In this document: positions 1 to 9,300 of the stretch, piece after piece
Layout of the letters: each line of letters begins with the position of its first letter
How positions within the stretch are numbered: the first letter of the stretch is position 1
Assembly (NCBI GenBank): GCA_017479035.1
Contig: JAFVCR010000163.1
Span: forward strand, 1 to 10,993
Length of the DNA stretch: 10,993 nucleotides
Direction: 5' to 3'
DNA from: Kiritimatiellia bacterium
Lineage (GTDB): Bacteria > Verrucomicrobiota > Kiritimatiellia > RFP12 > UBA1067
Translations under genes and position numbers: made by a program
The notes under the pieces: generated by a model
Told to the model about the DNA's origin: nothing
The model's database searches: none
The model's input: the letters and a program-made list of their open reading frames with translations, nothing else

Positions 1-3
1 CCG

Positions 4-1260
4 TTGAGCCGCAAGAGGAAATGGGCCGCCTGCGGCATGGTGGCGGCGATGGCGGCAATGATGCTTGCGGCATTCGGTTCGTTCCACTGGCTGTATGCGG
101 AATATTTCGAGTTCACGGCAAATAAAGCGATACTGCAAAAGGAAATGGCGGGAATCAAGGAAAGGCGCGCCGAGGCCGAAGAAGATTTCCGCAACATGAA
201 AACGCTTCTGGACGAAGAGCTTGCGGGGAAGAAGCAGGATTTCGCCGCCATCGTGAGAAGTTACAAAGAGCGGTACGATGCAACGACCAACGAGCTTGCG
301 GCGGCAGTCCGGGTGCAGAAGGACGAATTGCAGCGGCTCTCTGCAATGAACGATGCATTGCATGACGCGGCGATGCAGTACGAATGCGCAAGCAATGCGC
401 TGGAGCGCGCGAAGATCGCCCGCGACAACATAGTGATGATGACGCGAGACGCGCAGGACGATTTCGGCGAATGGAATGCCAGAATAAGCGTGGCGAAGGC
501 CGATCTTGAACAGGCGCAGGCAAAAAAAGAGCAGTTGCTTGCGGATGTGCGCGCGCTTGAGAGTGCTACAAACAATGCGGTGCTTGCGATGGCGGCACTG
601 GCAAAGAAGACGGAGAGCGCCAATGCGGAATTTGCGGCACTGCAAAATGCCGTGGCGGTTGCGGAGACGGAGCTGGAGGATCTGAAAGCGGCACGGAACA
701 AAACGGATGAAGAGGCGAAGCGCGCGGCAAAGGAATTGGACGAGGCAAATGCTGCGAAGCGTGATGCAGAGGCGGCAAGGGCAGATGCCGCAAAGGCACT
801 GGAGAAGACCAAGACGGAATTGGATGAGGCAGCGGGTGCGGCAGGAGAGGCCGCAGTGAGACTCGAGCGCATGAAAGGCGAGGCTGCGGTGCTGGCGGAG
901 GCAATGCAAGCGGCGAGGGTAGAACTACAAAGCATATCGAACAAGATCGATCTTGCGGAGATGCGGCTGAGCGAAGTGAACGGCCAAGTGGGAAAAGCCG
1001 TGGAGGGGAAAAAGAATGCAGAGGCCGCCGCGAAGGAAAGTGTAGCGGCGCGCGATGCCGCGCTGGATGCGAAGAGAGAGGCGGAGAGTTTGCGCGACAA
1101 GGCGATTGCAGAGCGTCAATTGGCAGAGCAGAGGCTCAAAGAGCGCAAGCCGGAAATAGAGGAGCAAATCGCCGCGATGGAGCAGCGGCTGGAGTTGTTG
1201 AAGGCTGTGGATGCAAAGGGAAAAGACGGCGCGGGCGGCGCGGCGGACGGCGAGAGATGA
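4..1260 (+). CDS. Membrane-anchored coiled-coil protein, first gene of McrBC-like operon (5' end uncertain)
   Basis: I recognise no enzymatic domain. Read from the TTG at 4 it is 418 aa: a short basic N-terminus (SRKRK), one hydrophobic segment at about residues 8-32, then an almost uninterrupted Ala/Glu/Lys-rich coiled coil from about 40 to 405 and a small Gly/Ala tail. This predicts an inner-membrane protein with a single anchor and a long cytoplasmic rod. The frame stays open to the window edge, so the true start may lie upstream; the ATG at 37 would cut into the basic stretch and is less likely. It ends 18 bases before the next gene, which has the same membrane-plus-coil plan, so I infer that the two coils pair and that this protein tethers or scaffolds the complex. 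It has no Walker motif and no MotA-like membrane bundle, so it is neither an SMC ATPase nor a ZorA-type motor. It could be fast evolving and hard to match by sequence. Confidence 0.75.
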   Translation: MSRKRKWAACGMVAAMAAMMLAAFGSFHWLYAEYFEFTANKAILQKEMAGIKERRAEAEEDFRNMKTLLDEELAGKKQDFAAIVRSYKERYDATTNELAAAVRVQKDELQRLSAMNDALHDAAMQYECASNALERAKIARDNIVMMTRDAQDDFGEWNARISVAKADLEQAQAKKEQLLADVRALESATNNAVLAMAALAKKTESANAEFAALQNAVAVAETELEDLKAARNKTDEEAKRAAKELDEANAAKRDAEAARADAAKALEKTKTELDEAAGAAGEAAVRLERMKGEAAVLAEAMQAARVELQSISNKIDLAEMRLSEVNGQVGKAVEGKKNAEAAAKESVAARDAALDAKREAESLRDKAIAERQLAEQRLKERKPEIEEQIAAMEQRLELLKAVDAKGKDGAGGAADGER

Positions 1261-1265
1261 TTGGG

Positions 1266-1272
1266 AGGAGGT
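1266..1272 (+). promoter_or_regulatory. Strong Shine-Dalgarno that sets the start of the McrB-like gene
   Basis: AGGAGGT, a perfect anti-16S match, ends six bases before the ATG at 1279. It lies in the 18-base gap after the preceding stop codon. It argues for the ATG at 1279 over the in-frame TTG at 1261, which lies upstream of this site. Confidence 0.8.
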
Positions 1273-1278
1273 GTGCAG

Positions 1279-3282
1279 ATGACGGGAGATGTTTTTATGA
1301 TGTGGCTGGCGAATCCGTTTGTGGTGTATGTGGCGGGGATGTCGCTCATGGTGGCACTGGCGGGGATGTCCATGCTGGCGATACGATACTATATAAAGGC
1401 GAAGGATATGGTGCCGCATCTCCGCAAACTGGACGAATTGCGCGAAGAGATCGCAACGCTGCAGAAGAAAAGCGATGACGCGGCAAAGGCGTTGAAAGAG
1501 AAGATGGCGGAGATCGCGCAGGCAGAGAGGCTGATACAGAACGGCAAGGACGCGGAGAATTGGCTGCGGGAGAAAAGGGACGAAATCGATTCCACCAGAA
1601 AATTGCTGGAAAGAGTCCGGGCCGAGTTTGAAACGGAAAGCGTCCACAAACAAGATTTGGACAGGCAGATTTCCGAGCGGCAGCAGATAATGATCGATCT
1701 GGAGAAGAAGGCTGTGGATGCGGAGTGGCGCATGGACGATGCACGCAAAGAAGAGGCAAGGCTGCGGGTGGAAGTGCCGCGTTTGCAGAAGGAAGCCGAA
1801 CTGGCGGGAAGGCAGATAGAGGAAAAACGCGCGGAGTTGGACGGATTGGGCAAACAACTTGAAGAGGTCGCAGGGAAAATCAACAAGGCGAACGGCGAAC
1901 TGGAACGGTTGAGCGGGCGGATCGAGGCAAGGCGCAAAGAGTTGGAACAACTTGAGAATGCGGCAGACGCGGCGAAGAAATCGCTTGACGACATACGCAG
2001 GAAAACGGTGGAGCTCGAGGCAAAAGCGGATGTGGCAAGCGGCACGATAGCAAGGCTGGATGCAACGAGAGACGGCGATGGAGACAAGTGGAAGAATCTT
2101 GACACGCCGCTTGTAAATATCAAGAATCTGCGCGAAGCGGATGGGAACATGGACGAGGCAAAGTGGCTCGACGAATTCAGCGGAAGGCTGGAGAAGCACG
2201 GGTTCATATTTGACGAGCGCGCGATAAAGGCGTTCCACACAAGCCTCAAGTGTGCGCGGCAGACTCCGCTTGCGGTTTTGTCCGGCATATCGGGAACGGG
2301 GAAGAGTCTGCTGCCGGAACTTTATGCGGCGGCACTGGGGGCGAATTTTCTTTCGGTGCCGGTGCAGCCGCGCTGGGACAGCCCGCAGGATTTGTTCGGG
2401 TTCTACAATTACATGGAAGGGCGTTACAAGGCGACGGAACTGGCGCGGCTATTGTGGCAGTTCGACGCGTACAACAATCCGGATGCGAAGGAATGGAAGA
2501 AGGGCGGCGCGCTGCCATTGAACATCGTGTTGCTGGACGAGATGAACCTTGCAAGGGTGGAGTATTATTTCTCGGATTTGCTGAGCCGGCTTGAGACGCG
2601 CAACGGGATAGATCCGGGCAACGAGATCGAGCGCAGAAAAGCCGAGATCGAAATCGAGTGCAATGCGGCGGGTGGGCGAGGCTCCATGCGGCATTTGTTT
2701 GTGGCACCGCATACGCTGTTCGTGGGCACGATGAACGAGGACGAGAGCACGCAGGCGCTTTCGGACAAAGTGCTGGACCGTGCAAACGTGCTCCAGTTCG
2801 GGCTGCCGGGAACTTTGGCGGATGCAAAGGCGGTGACGAAGGCACCGGACAAGGACGCGTTCGTAAAATCGTGGCAAGGAGGACGGCGGGCATGCGCGAG
2901 GGGATGGGACAAATGGTGCAAGCCGCTTTCGCAAGCCACCGACGGACGGGAGGAGATTGATTTTCTGAATCGTACGGCGAGACCTGTTTTGATGGCACTC
3001 GACAAGGTAAACCGCGCATACGGCTACCGCGTGGATCAGGCGATGAAACTTTATGTGTTGAACTATCCGGGGAATTGGAAGCATGCGGTTTCGGATCAGC
3101 TGGAGATGAAAATTCTGCCGAAGCTCAACGGCGTGGAGTTGCAGGACGAGCGTTTCGCCGAAGTGCGCAAAGCAGTGGAAGAAGCGATAGCCAGCACGGG
3201 CGACGAGCGGCTCGAAAACGCTTTCGATGCATCCTGCAAAGCAGATGCGACATTCTTCAAATGGCGCGGCGTGATGCGATGA
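1279..3282 (+). CDS. Membrane-anchored coiled-coil McrB-like AAA+ NTPase
   Basis: A 667-aa predicted motor subunit of a McrBC-type system. Domains in order: one membrane segment at about residues 11-33, a coiled coil at about 45-265, a linker, then an AAA+ domain at about 320-520 and a helical tail. In the AAA+ domain I see Walker A GISGTGKS (336-343), Walker B LLDEMN with the acidic pair D420-E421, a sensor-1 motif MNEDES at 485-490 whose Asn follows the McrB pattern, and a DR pair at 500-501 that could supply the arginine finger. E. coli McrB has MNTADRS at the sensor; the longer spacing here fits the wider McrB-like branch that partners DUF2357 proteins. In McrB this domain hydrolyses GTP in a hexameric ring stimulated by McrC; whether this one uses GTP or ATP cannot be told. 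The N-terminal modified-base-binding domain of classic McrB is replaced by the membrane-coil module. The stop overlaps the next start (ATGA). Alternative name: MoxR/dynein-like AAA+ protein. Confidence 0.9.
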   Translation: MTGDVFMMWLANPFVVYVAGMSLMVALAGMSMLAIRYYIKAKDMVPHLRKLDELREEIATLQKKSDDAAKALKEKMAEIAQAERLIQNGKDAENWLREKRDEIDSTRKLLERVRAEFETESVHKQDLDRQISERQQIMIDLEKKAVDAEWRMDDARKEEARLRVEVPRLQKEAELAGRQIEEKRAELDGLGKQLEEVAGKINKANGELERLSGRIEARRKELEQLENAADAAKKSLDDIRRKTVELEAKADVASGTIARLDATRDGDGDKWKNLDTPLVNIKNLREADGNMDEAKWLDEFSGRLEKHGFIFDERAIKAFHTSLKCARQTPLAVLSGISGTGKSLLPELYAAALGANFLSVPVQPRWDSPQDLFGFYNYMEGRYKATELARLLWQFDAYNNPDAKEWKKGGALPLNIVLLDEMNLARVEYYFSDLLSRLETRNGIDPGNEIERRKAEIEIECNAAGGRGSMRHLFVAPHTLFVGTMNEDESTQALSDKVLDRANVLQFGLPGTLADAKAVTKAPDKDAFVKSWQGGRRACARGWDKWCKPLSQATDGREEIDFLNRTARPVLMALDKVNRAYGYRVDQAMKLYVLNYPGNWKHAVSDQLEMKILPKLNGVELQDERFAEVRKAVEEAIASTGDERLENAFDASCKADATFFKWRGVMR

Positions 3283-6200
3283 CGGGCTCTGCGGCAATAT
3301 CGTTCAAGGAATATCTGCGCCTCGTAACATTGCGGGCGGAGGATGCAGCCGCAGTACCCGAATACGATGATTTCATATTAAAGATATGGGAGTTGTTCGC
3401 GCTGCGGGCGGCGGCGGAGAATTACTACGCCAGGCATCGCCATGTGGCGAAGAGCCGGCATGGAGCATTGCCGCTGCCGTGGGATGAGATACGCATGACG
3501 CTCGAGCGCGGCGGGCCGCCTGAAAATATTTTGACGGACGTGGCAAGGCATCATTCCCACACGCTGGAGGCACTGGCGGGAAACATGCGGAAAGTGCTGA
3601 TGCGCGTCCGCGAGATGACGGCGCTGGAGCGCGTGAGGCAGCTCGATGCGCATTGTTTGAGATGGCTTGTGCGCAGGCCGGGATATTCGGCGGCTGAAAA
3701 AGCCGGAGCGCGCCAGGAGATACTCGGCGTGGTGCGCAAAGAAAACTATGATACGCTGGAGAACCGCGTGCTGGTGGATTTTCTCGGCAGGTGCCGCGCG
3801 CAGGCGGCGATATATCTGCGGAGATATGGCGCAAAGTGGCCGGCGCATGCGACGGTTGCAAATGTGCGGAGGTTGCAGAATCTGTGCACGGCGATGCTGG
3901 AGGCGCCGGAATGCCGGAACGTGCGGAGATTGCAGGAATTCCCGGTGCCGAATCATGTGCTGCAGCAGGATCGCCTGTATTCGCGGGTGTGGATCGAATA
4001 CTGCGGGTTTGCGAGGCAAGACGATGTGGCGGAGAGGCTGTGGAACAGGCGCGAGGAAGTAGCCGATGTGTATGAGCGTTTGTGCGGCGGCATCGAGATG
4101 CATTGCTCCGCAAAGGCGAAATACTCCACGCCGATATGGTTCAACGTGCTCGACGGAATGCACGACATCCTAGAGGCGCCAGTGTGGGACAACGAGTTGG
4201 CGGACGAACCGGTTTGCGATGCGGAGTGCGTGCGCGACGAAGAAACGGTAGTGGTAGATCTGGCGTTTCCGTGGGACGGGCGCGATGTGATGGTGACGCC
4301 GAAGGCGCATCCGAATGCGAGGCCGTTCATACAAAATCCGCACAAGCCAAGCCTGGAGCGCGGAGACGAAAAACGGATGGAGGAAATACTGGAGCGGCGG
4401 GACGAAGAACGGCTGGCGGCGTATTTCCAGCATTTGCATTACCTGCGCGGAGGGAGAAGATGGGTTGTGCTGGTTCCCGATCATTGGGATGCCGAATGGC
4501 TAGAGAAAACAATCCGCGCACGTCCGCCGGCGCTTGCCGCCCGTGAGGACGTATTCCTTCTATGGCGCAGCGTGGCGGCGGCACTGGGCTTCCAGACTAT
4601 GCAACGCAAACCGGCGCGGGGCGAAACGTTGCTGGTGGAAGATGGATATTGCCGCAACAAATTCAATGCTATCGCGATACGCTTTGCGGACGACGGCGAA
4701 GGAGGGGCTATACCGCAGCGCGCATCGTTGCGTTTGCACGGAGAGGATGCACCCGGCGGCGATGTGCGGTTCGTTGTGGAATGTGCCGATGGCGACGAGG
4801 AGCGTTTGCGGGAATTGCGCGGGAATGCCGCACATGTATGCAAGGCGGGGTGGGCGTGCGGAGATGACGCTTTGCTGCTCGCCGGTGCAAAGGAGTACCT
4901 GCGGCGCAGTGCCGCCGGGAAGATTCCGTATTACGACGAGCTGGACGCGATATGGCTCGTGGTGGTGGATGGCAATGAAGAAGTTGTGTTCAAAGCACTT
5001 GCGGAGCATGAAGAATGCTGGCCCGGCGGGAAACCTCACATACGGGAAGTGACTGCGGGGACGTTGCACGGCGGCTCGAAGGAACTGCTGCTGTATATTG
5101 CAGAAGGGGATGCGCATGACGATTCGCATCTCAAAGAGTGGAAGGTGGAGTTCGACGCCGATACGAAAGACGATGCGGAAATAAAATGCCGGGCGAAAAT
5201 CACACCTGGGCAGGGATTGGCGGCGGCAAGTTTCTTTGCACCATTCCTCGAGCGAGAGAAGGTGGTGGACATAGGTTCGGCAACGCCGTCCGGCATGACG
5301 CGCATCGGCATCGAGCGCGAGTTGAAACGGCACTTCCCGCCGACCATGCCGTTTGTGGAAGCGTGCAAAGAAATGTGGACGCAGGATGTGAAAGATGCGA
5401 TAAACGATTACATGCTCCACGGTACGGCGATCCGGGACGCTGGCTTGTTTGCCAAGGCGCAAAGTTATTGGGGACCCGTGGATCCGAGTGCCGCAAGGCA
5501 TGCCGGCGCAAGACGCTACGGCGTTTCACGTGTTTTCGATAAAGATGCCATGTCTCCAATCGACAGGCTCAAACGCGAAAACGTGTTCGGCAACGCACCA
5601 GGCAGCAGGTTGCCAGATCCCGCGCGGAGACGGCATTTTGCAACGTTGTTCAGAAAGTTGGCGCGCGAAACTTTGAACGGTGCCAGTTATATCCGGCTGC
5701 TGGCGTGGACATATCAATTCGACAATCCGGATCTCGAGCCTTTGCGCAAACGGCTGCATGAGAAATATGTTGCAAGAAACCAAACCCTTGACGCCACCGA
5801 GACTTCGTTTTGCGCAAACAATTTCGATGGCGGCGATCCACGCACGGGCGAGTTGCTGCGCCACGCGCTCGAGAATATCGCCGCATCCGATTGCAGTGAG
5901 AACAATTTGCGCCTGGCGTACAATTTGATGCAATTCCATCCAACGGCGATCAAGGCATGCGATAGCGGACTGTGCGAAAACGCCTTCCGTGCGCTGATGG
6001 ATGCCTTCAACAATTATCCGTTTTATACGATGGGCGGACTGCTTTTCCGGCGGTGGGGCGGAAGAAATTCTACAAAGATGGCGGGCTACTTCATAAAGTG
6101 CATGCTGTTCATTTTGCACCGCAGGAGATACGACCATGCGTGCCTTGCAAATCCGCACGGATGGGAAAGGACGAAAGATGCCAACGGCCGCGAGCGATTG

Positions 6201-6341
6201 GTGCCGGGCGGTCTGCTCGCCGAGAAGCTCCCGTGGGAGGAAGCGAACTCGGGAACTCTCAAGAGCCACGAGGCGATGCGTAATGCGCTTGTGGATTATG
6301 TAAACGGGCGCGGAACATTGGACGGCATACCAAGCAATTGA
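3279..6341 (+). CDS. DUF2357-domain (McrC-partner-like) protein fused to a divergent Hsp70-like module
   Basis: 1020 aa from the ATG at 3279, chosen because it overlaps the previous stop as ATGA; an in-frame ATG at 3261 is possible and neither has a clear ribosome-binding site. The N-terminal third is DUF2357-like, with the signature YDTLENR at 157-163 followed by a hydrophobic helix. Members of this family act beside McrB-like NTPases and usually carry a PD-(D/E)XK nuclease; I find no convincing D...(D/E)xK set here. Residues about 320-650 match Hsp70 landmarks: a phosphate-1-like strand VVVDLAF (324-330), WVVLVPDHWD (from 395) like the DnaK VTVPAYF region, LLWRSVAAALGF (about 426-437) like the EPTAAALAYG connect motif, and LLVEDGY (451-457) where phosphate-2 should be. 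The glycines of both phosphate loops are missing, so ATP binding is doubtful. ITPGQGLA near 640 may close a beta-sandwich. The last 320 residues are helical and unrecognised. Likely role: partner and activator of the AAA+ ring. Confidence 0.8.
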   Translation: MTGSAAISFKEYLRLVTLRAEDAAAVPEYDDFILKIWELFALRAAAENYYARHRHVAKSRHGALPLPWDEIRMTLERGGPPENILTDVARHHSHTLEALAGNMRKVLMRVREMTALERVRQLDAHCLRWLVRRPGYSAAEKAGARQEILGVVRKENYDTLENRVLVDFLGRCRAQAAIYLRRYGAKWPAHATVANVRRLQNLCTAMLEAPECRNVRRLQEFPVPNHVLQQDRLYSRVWIEYCGFARQDDVAERLWNRREEVADVYERLCGGIEMHCSAKAKYSTPIWFNVLDGMHDILEAPVWDNELADEPVCDAECVRDEETVVVDLAFPWDGRDVMVTPKAHPNARPFIQNPHKPSLERGDEKRMEEILERRDEERLAAYFQHLHYLRGGRRWVVLVPDHWDAEWLEKTIRARPPALAAREDVFLLWRSVAAALGFQTMQRKPARGETLLVEDGYCRNKFNAIAIRFADDGEGGAIPQRASLRLHGEDAPGGDVRFVVECADGDEERLRELRGNAAHVCKAGWACGDDALLLAGAKEYLRRSAAGKIPYYDELDAIWLVVVDGNEEVVFKALAEHEECWPGGKPHIREVTAGTLHGGSKELLLYIAEGDAHDDSHLKEWKVEFDADTKDDAEIKCRAKITPGQGLAAASFFAPFLEREKVVDIGSATPSGMTRIGIERELKRHFPPTMPFVEACKEMWTQDVKDAINDYMLHGTAIRDAGLFAKAQSYWGPVDPSAARHAGARRYGVSRVFDKDAMSPIDRLKRENVFGNAPGSRLPDPARRRHFATLFRKLARETLNGASYIRLLAWTYQFDNPDLEPLRKRLHEKYVARNQTLDATETSFCANNFDGGDPRTGELLRHALENIAASDCSENNLRLAYNLMQFHPTAIKACDSGLCENAFRALMDAFNNYPFYTMGGLLFRRWGGRNSTKMAGYFIKCMLFILHRRRYDHACLANPHGWERTKDANGRERLVPGGLLAEKLPWEEANSGTLKSHEAMRNALVDYVNGRGTLDGIPSN

Positions 6342-6346
6342 AGGTG
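6340..6346 (+). promoter_or_regulatory. Probable Shine-Dalgarno for the helicase gene
   Basis: GAAGGTG lies six bases before the ATG at 6353 and overlaps the stop codon of the preceding gene. It favours the ATG at 6353 over the in-frame TTG at 6338, which overlaps that stop as TTGA. The choice changes the protein by only five residues. Confidence 0.5.
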
Positions 6347-6352
6347 TGGAAC

Positions 6353-9300
6353 ATGGCGGATCCTTGGGCGAAATTCAGAAATCTGTGCGCGTACTACGCC
6401 GACTGCGTAAAGTGTTCGGAGCGGAGCCAGGAATATCTTTTCCCGAATCAACTTGGAATATCGTTCATGATGCCAAGGCTGCCGTCCAACTGGTATGCCA
6501 CGAGTGATCCATTCAATGTGGAGACGTCGAGCGCGGATGCGTTTGTGCGAAATGCGCTTTTGGAGGCATCCGACGAAGAGGATCTATTCATCGGCTATCC
6601 TTTGCAGTCGTTTATTTCTCCGGCTGGCACCGCGTGTCTTTGCCCGATAATGACGTTTCCCGTTTCAAAGTTGACGGCGATCGCCGGCTGCCATACCGGC
6701 ATGACGATGCAAATTGACAGCATCGGGATTTCCATCAACCAGGATTGGATCGAGTACCATGTTCCAAAAACGGAGCAAACGGCGTTCCGGCGCAGCTGCG
6801 AAAAGGCGGATGACGCGGACGGAATAGTTGATGTGAAACTGGTGCTGAACTACATTGCGCGCCGTTTCGGAGTGCAATGCTTTTCGCCGGATGCCATGTC
6901 TTTCTCCATACGGCACTCGCAATCCGGTAAAGGCCTGCTCAATACCGCGCTTCTGTTCGCCGGCGGCAAGACGCAATATACAAAGGCTCTCGTTGCCGAA
7001 CTGCGCCGCATAAGCAAAGAGCCCGATGCCGTGCTTGACCAAACGTCGCTTGCGTACGTGTTCCGCGATCCGCCGTTGCCGGACGGATCCATTGGCGGCA
7101 TTGATGGCGGCGGAAAGCGCATTCCCGTCTCGTTCACGAAGCGCAGGATGAACGCCGGCCAGTTTGCTGCTGTGGAAAACGCTCTCAACCGGCATGTAGC
7201 AAAGGTCGTGGGTCCGCCTGGCACCGGCAAATCTTTCATGGCCGTGAACTTGATCGCCAACGAGGTTCTGCACGGCGGACGGGTTCTTTTCACCAGCAGG
7301 AACCACAAAGCCGTCCATGCAATTTGCGACAAGGCACCAGAGGCTATAGACGATCCCGACTTCCCGCTCGTGGCCTTTTGCACAACGCCTGTCAATCCCA
7401 CGAATCTTGATTGGCGGCAATCGCAAACGCTCGTGGACGAACGCACGAGCCTCGCCAGAGCCAGGCTGGCCGATGAGTCCGCCGCCGGAGCAATTCCGCC
7501 CGCTCTCACCGCTGCCATTCGTTCGTCTGAATTGCTTGATAAAGCTCTCGCGCGATACAGGGATGCGGAATCCGGCATTGAACGCTACGACCTGCTGCGA
7601 AATAAAATCGCGGGATTCGAGCGGCTGCTGGTGGATATTGACAAACTCGTTGCCTCGGTTCCCGCATGCAGACGCGATGCCCCGGAAACCGTCTCGTTGC
7701 TCGAGCGTATCGAGTCGGATCTGGCCGATGCGCCGAAGCGGCATTTCCTTGTGCGTCTTGCGGATACGATCGGGATGCTGCTGCGGCGCAATCGTTGCGT
7801 GCGCGCCACCACGATGGAGGAGCTTGCGGCAATCGCTCCCGGTGCGGTCAATGCGTTCTTGGCACCAAACACCGTGCGCAAAGAAGTGCGGCGGCTGTTG
7901 AAGGTTTTGAAGGCGCGGGCTGTGGTAAAGCAGCTTGAAGCTGCTGAGCTCGACGCATTGAATGCGGAGGCTTCGCAATGCAATTATGACGCGCTTAAAG
8001 ATTGCGCAAAAACCGCATTGTTCGATGCCGAGGCCGCCGCGCAGAAGGCGTATGCGGAGCGATTGCTGGATGCGATTTCGTCCGTTGCAAACGCCGATTG
8101 CATCGTAGAGAGGTGCAAACACCTCTCTGCGTCCGCTCTGAAAAACGAGCTGTTGCCGTTCATGGGCGCAGTAGATGGTGGTGCCGAGTATGCCGGTGCG
8201 CTTGCGGCATTCCAGGACTACCTCAAGATATTCCCCGCATGGGCGGCCACGATGCTTTCGCTGAATCGCGCCTCTCCGTGCCTGCCCGGCGTGTATTCGC
8301 TTGCGATCATAGACGAAGCCTCACAGTGCGACATCCCACCGATGATCCCCGTCCTGTACAGAGCGCAGCGCATCGCCATAGTTGGCGACCCCAGCCAGTT
8401 CCCGCCCGTGATCACTTTGAAGAAGCGGCGCGATCAGGCCCTGATGCGTCATCACCGGCTCGACTCTCCGGAATGCAGCCGGTTTGCATACGGCGAGAAT
8501 ACCGCTTTTAGTGTCGTGCGGCACGAGGCGATACTGCTCAATGAACATTTTAGATGTGCGGATGGCATTGCGGATTATTTCAACACTGAATTCTACGGCG
8601 GCGCTTTGCGCCTCTGCTGCGAGACCGGGCGGACTGCGCACGCCGCCATCGGAGCATTCAAGCCCGGCATGCAATGGATCGATGCTCCCGGTGGCGATGA
8701 TGCTGAAATCGAGGCCGCGCTCGAATTTCTCAAAAGTTTGAAACTCCGTGCGTTCGCCGGTTCGATCGGTGTGATAAGCCCCCTGCGGAATCTGGCGGAT
8801 CGCTTCAAGACGGACGCGGCGAATGCCAAAACCTCCCTGCCTTGCCAGTTCGACATCCACTCGCAGGTAAACACCGCCAACGGCTTCCAAGGCGGCGAAT
8901 GCGACATCATCCTTTTCCTTCTGGGCTTGAACGATTCCCGCAAACACGGCGAGGAATGGTACATAACGTCTGCGGACAACAAATACATCTACAACGTAAG
9001 CGTCTCACGGGCAAAGTATCTTTTCGTGGCGTTTGGCGACAGGCGCCGCGCCGCCACCTGCGGGCTTGCTCACATACGCAAATTGATCCCGGAGGCGCGC
9101 CCGCCGTGCAATATCCGCACCGGCCCCGGCGAAGACCTTTTGCGCAACGCCCTTGCAAAGGCAGGGATTTCAACGGAGGCGCAATATCCCATCGCCGGAC
9201 GATACCTCGACCTTGCGATTCCCAGTTGCAAAATCGATATTGAAGTGGACGGCCAGGCGTGGCATCTCGACCGCAACGGATGCCGCAAGGCCGACGACAT

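Noticed and set aside
4..1260. First gene as a ZorA-like motor or SMC-type ATPase
   Set aside because: Only one membrane segment and no MotA-like bundle, no ZorB partner, and no Walker motifs or hinge.
925..2238. Long open frame (437 codons) on the minus strand opposite genes 1 and 2
   Set aside because: It crosses two convincing coiled-coil genes, is rich in Arg, His, Cys and Pro as antisense frames of GC-rich DNA are, and has no domain.
3075..3278. Upstream extension of the DUF2357 gene (68 extra codons)
   Set aside because: It would overlap the AAA+ gene by over 200 bases; the extra residues are Arg/Gly/Ser-rich shadow sequence, and an ATGA overlap offers a natural start.
7298..7318. RNHKAVH in the helicase looks like an Rx(4-6)H HEPN ribonuclease motif
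   Set aside because: It sits exactly where SF1 motif Ia belongs, about 22 residues after Walker A, where related helicases have N..AVD. The final His replaces the usual Asp by chance resemblance; there is no helical HEPN context.
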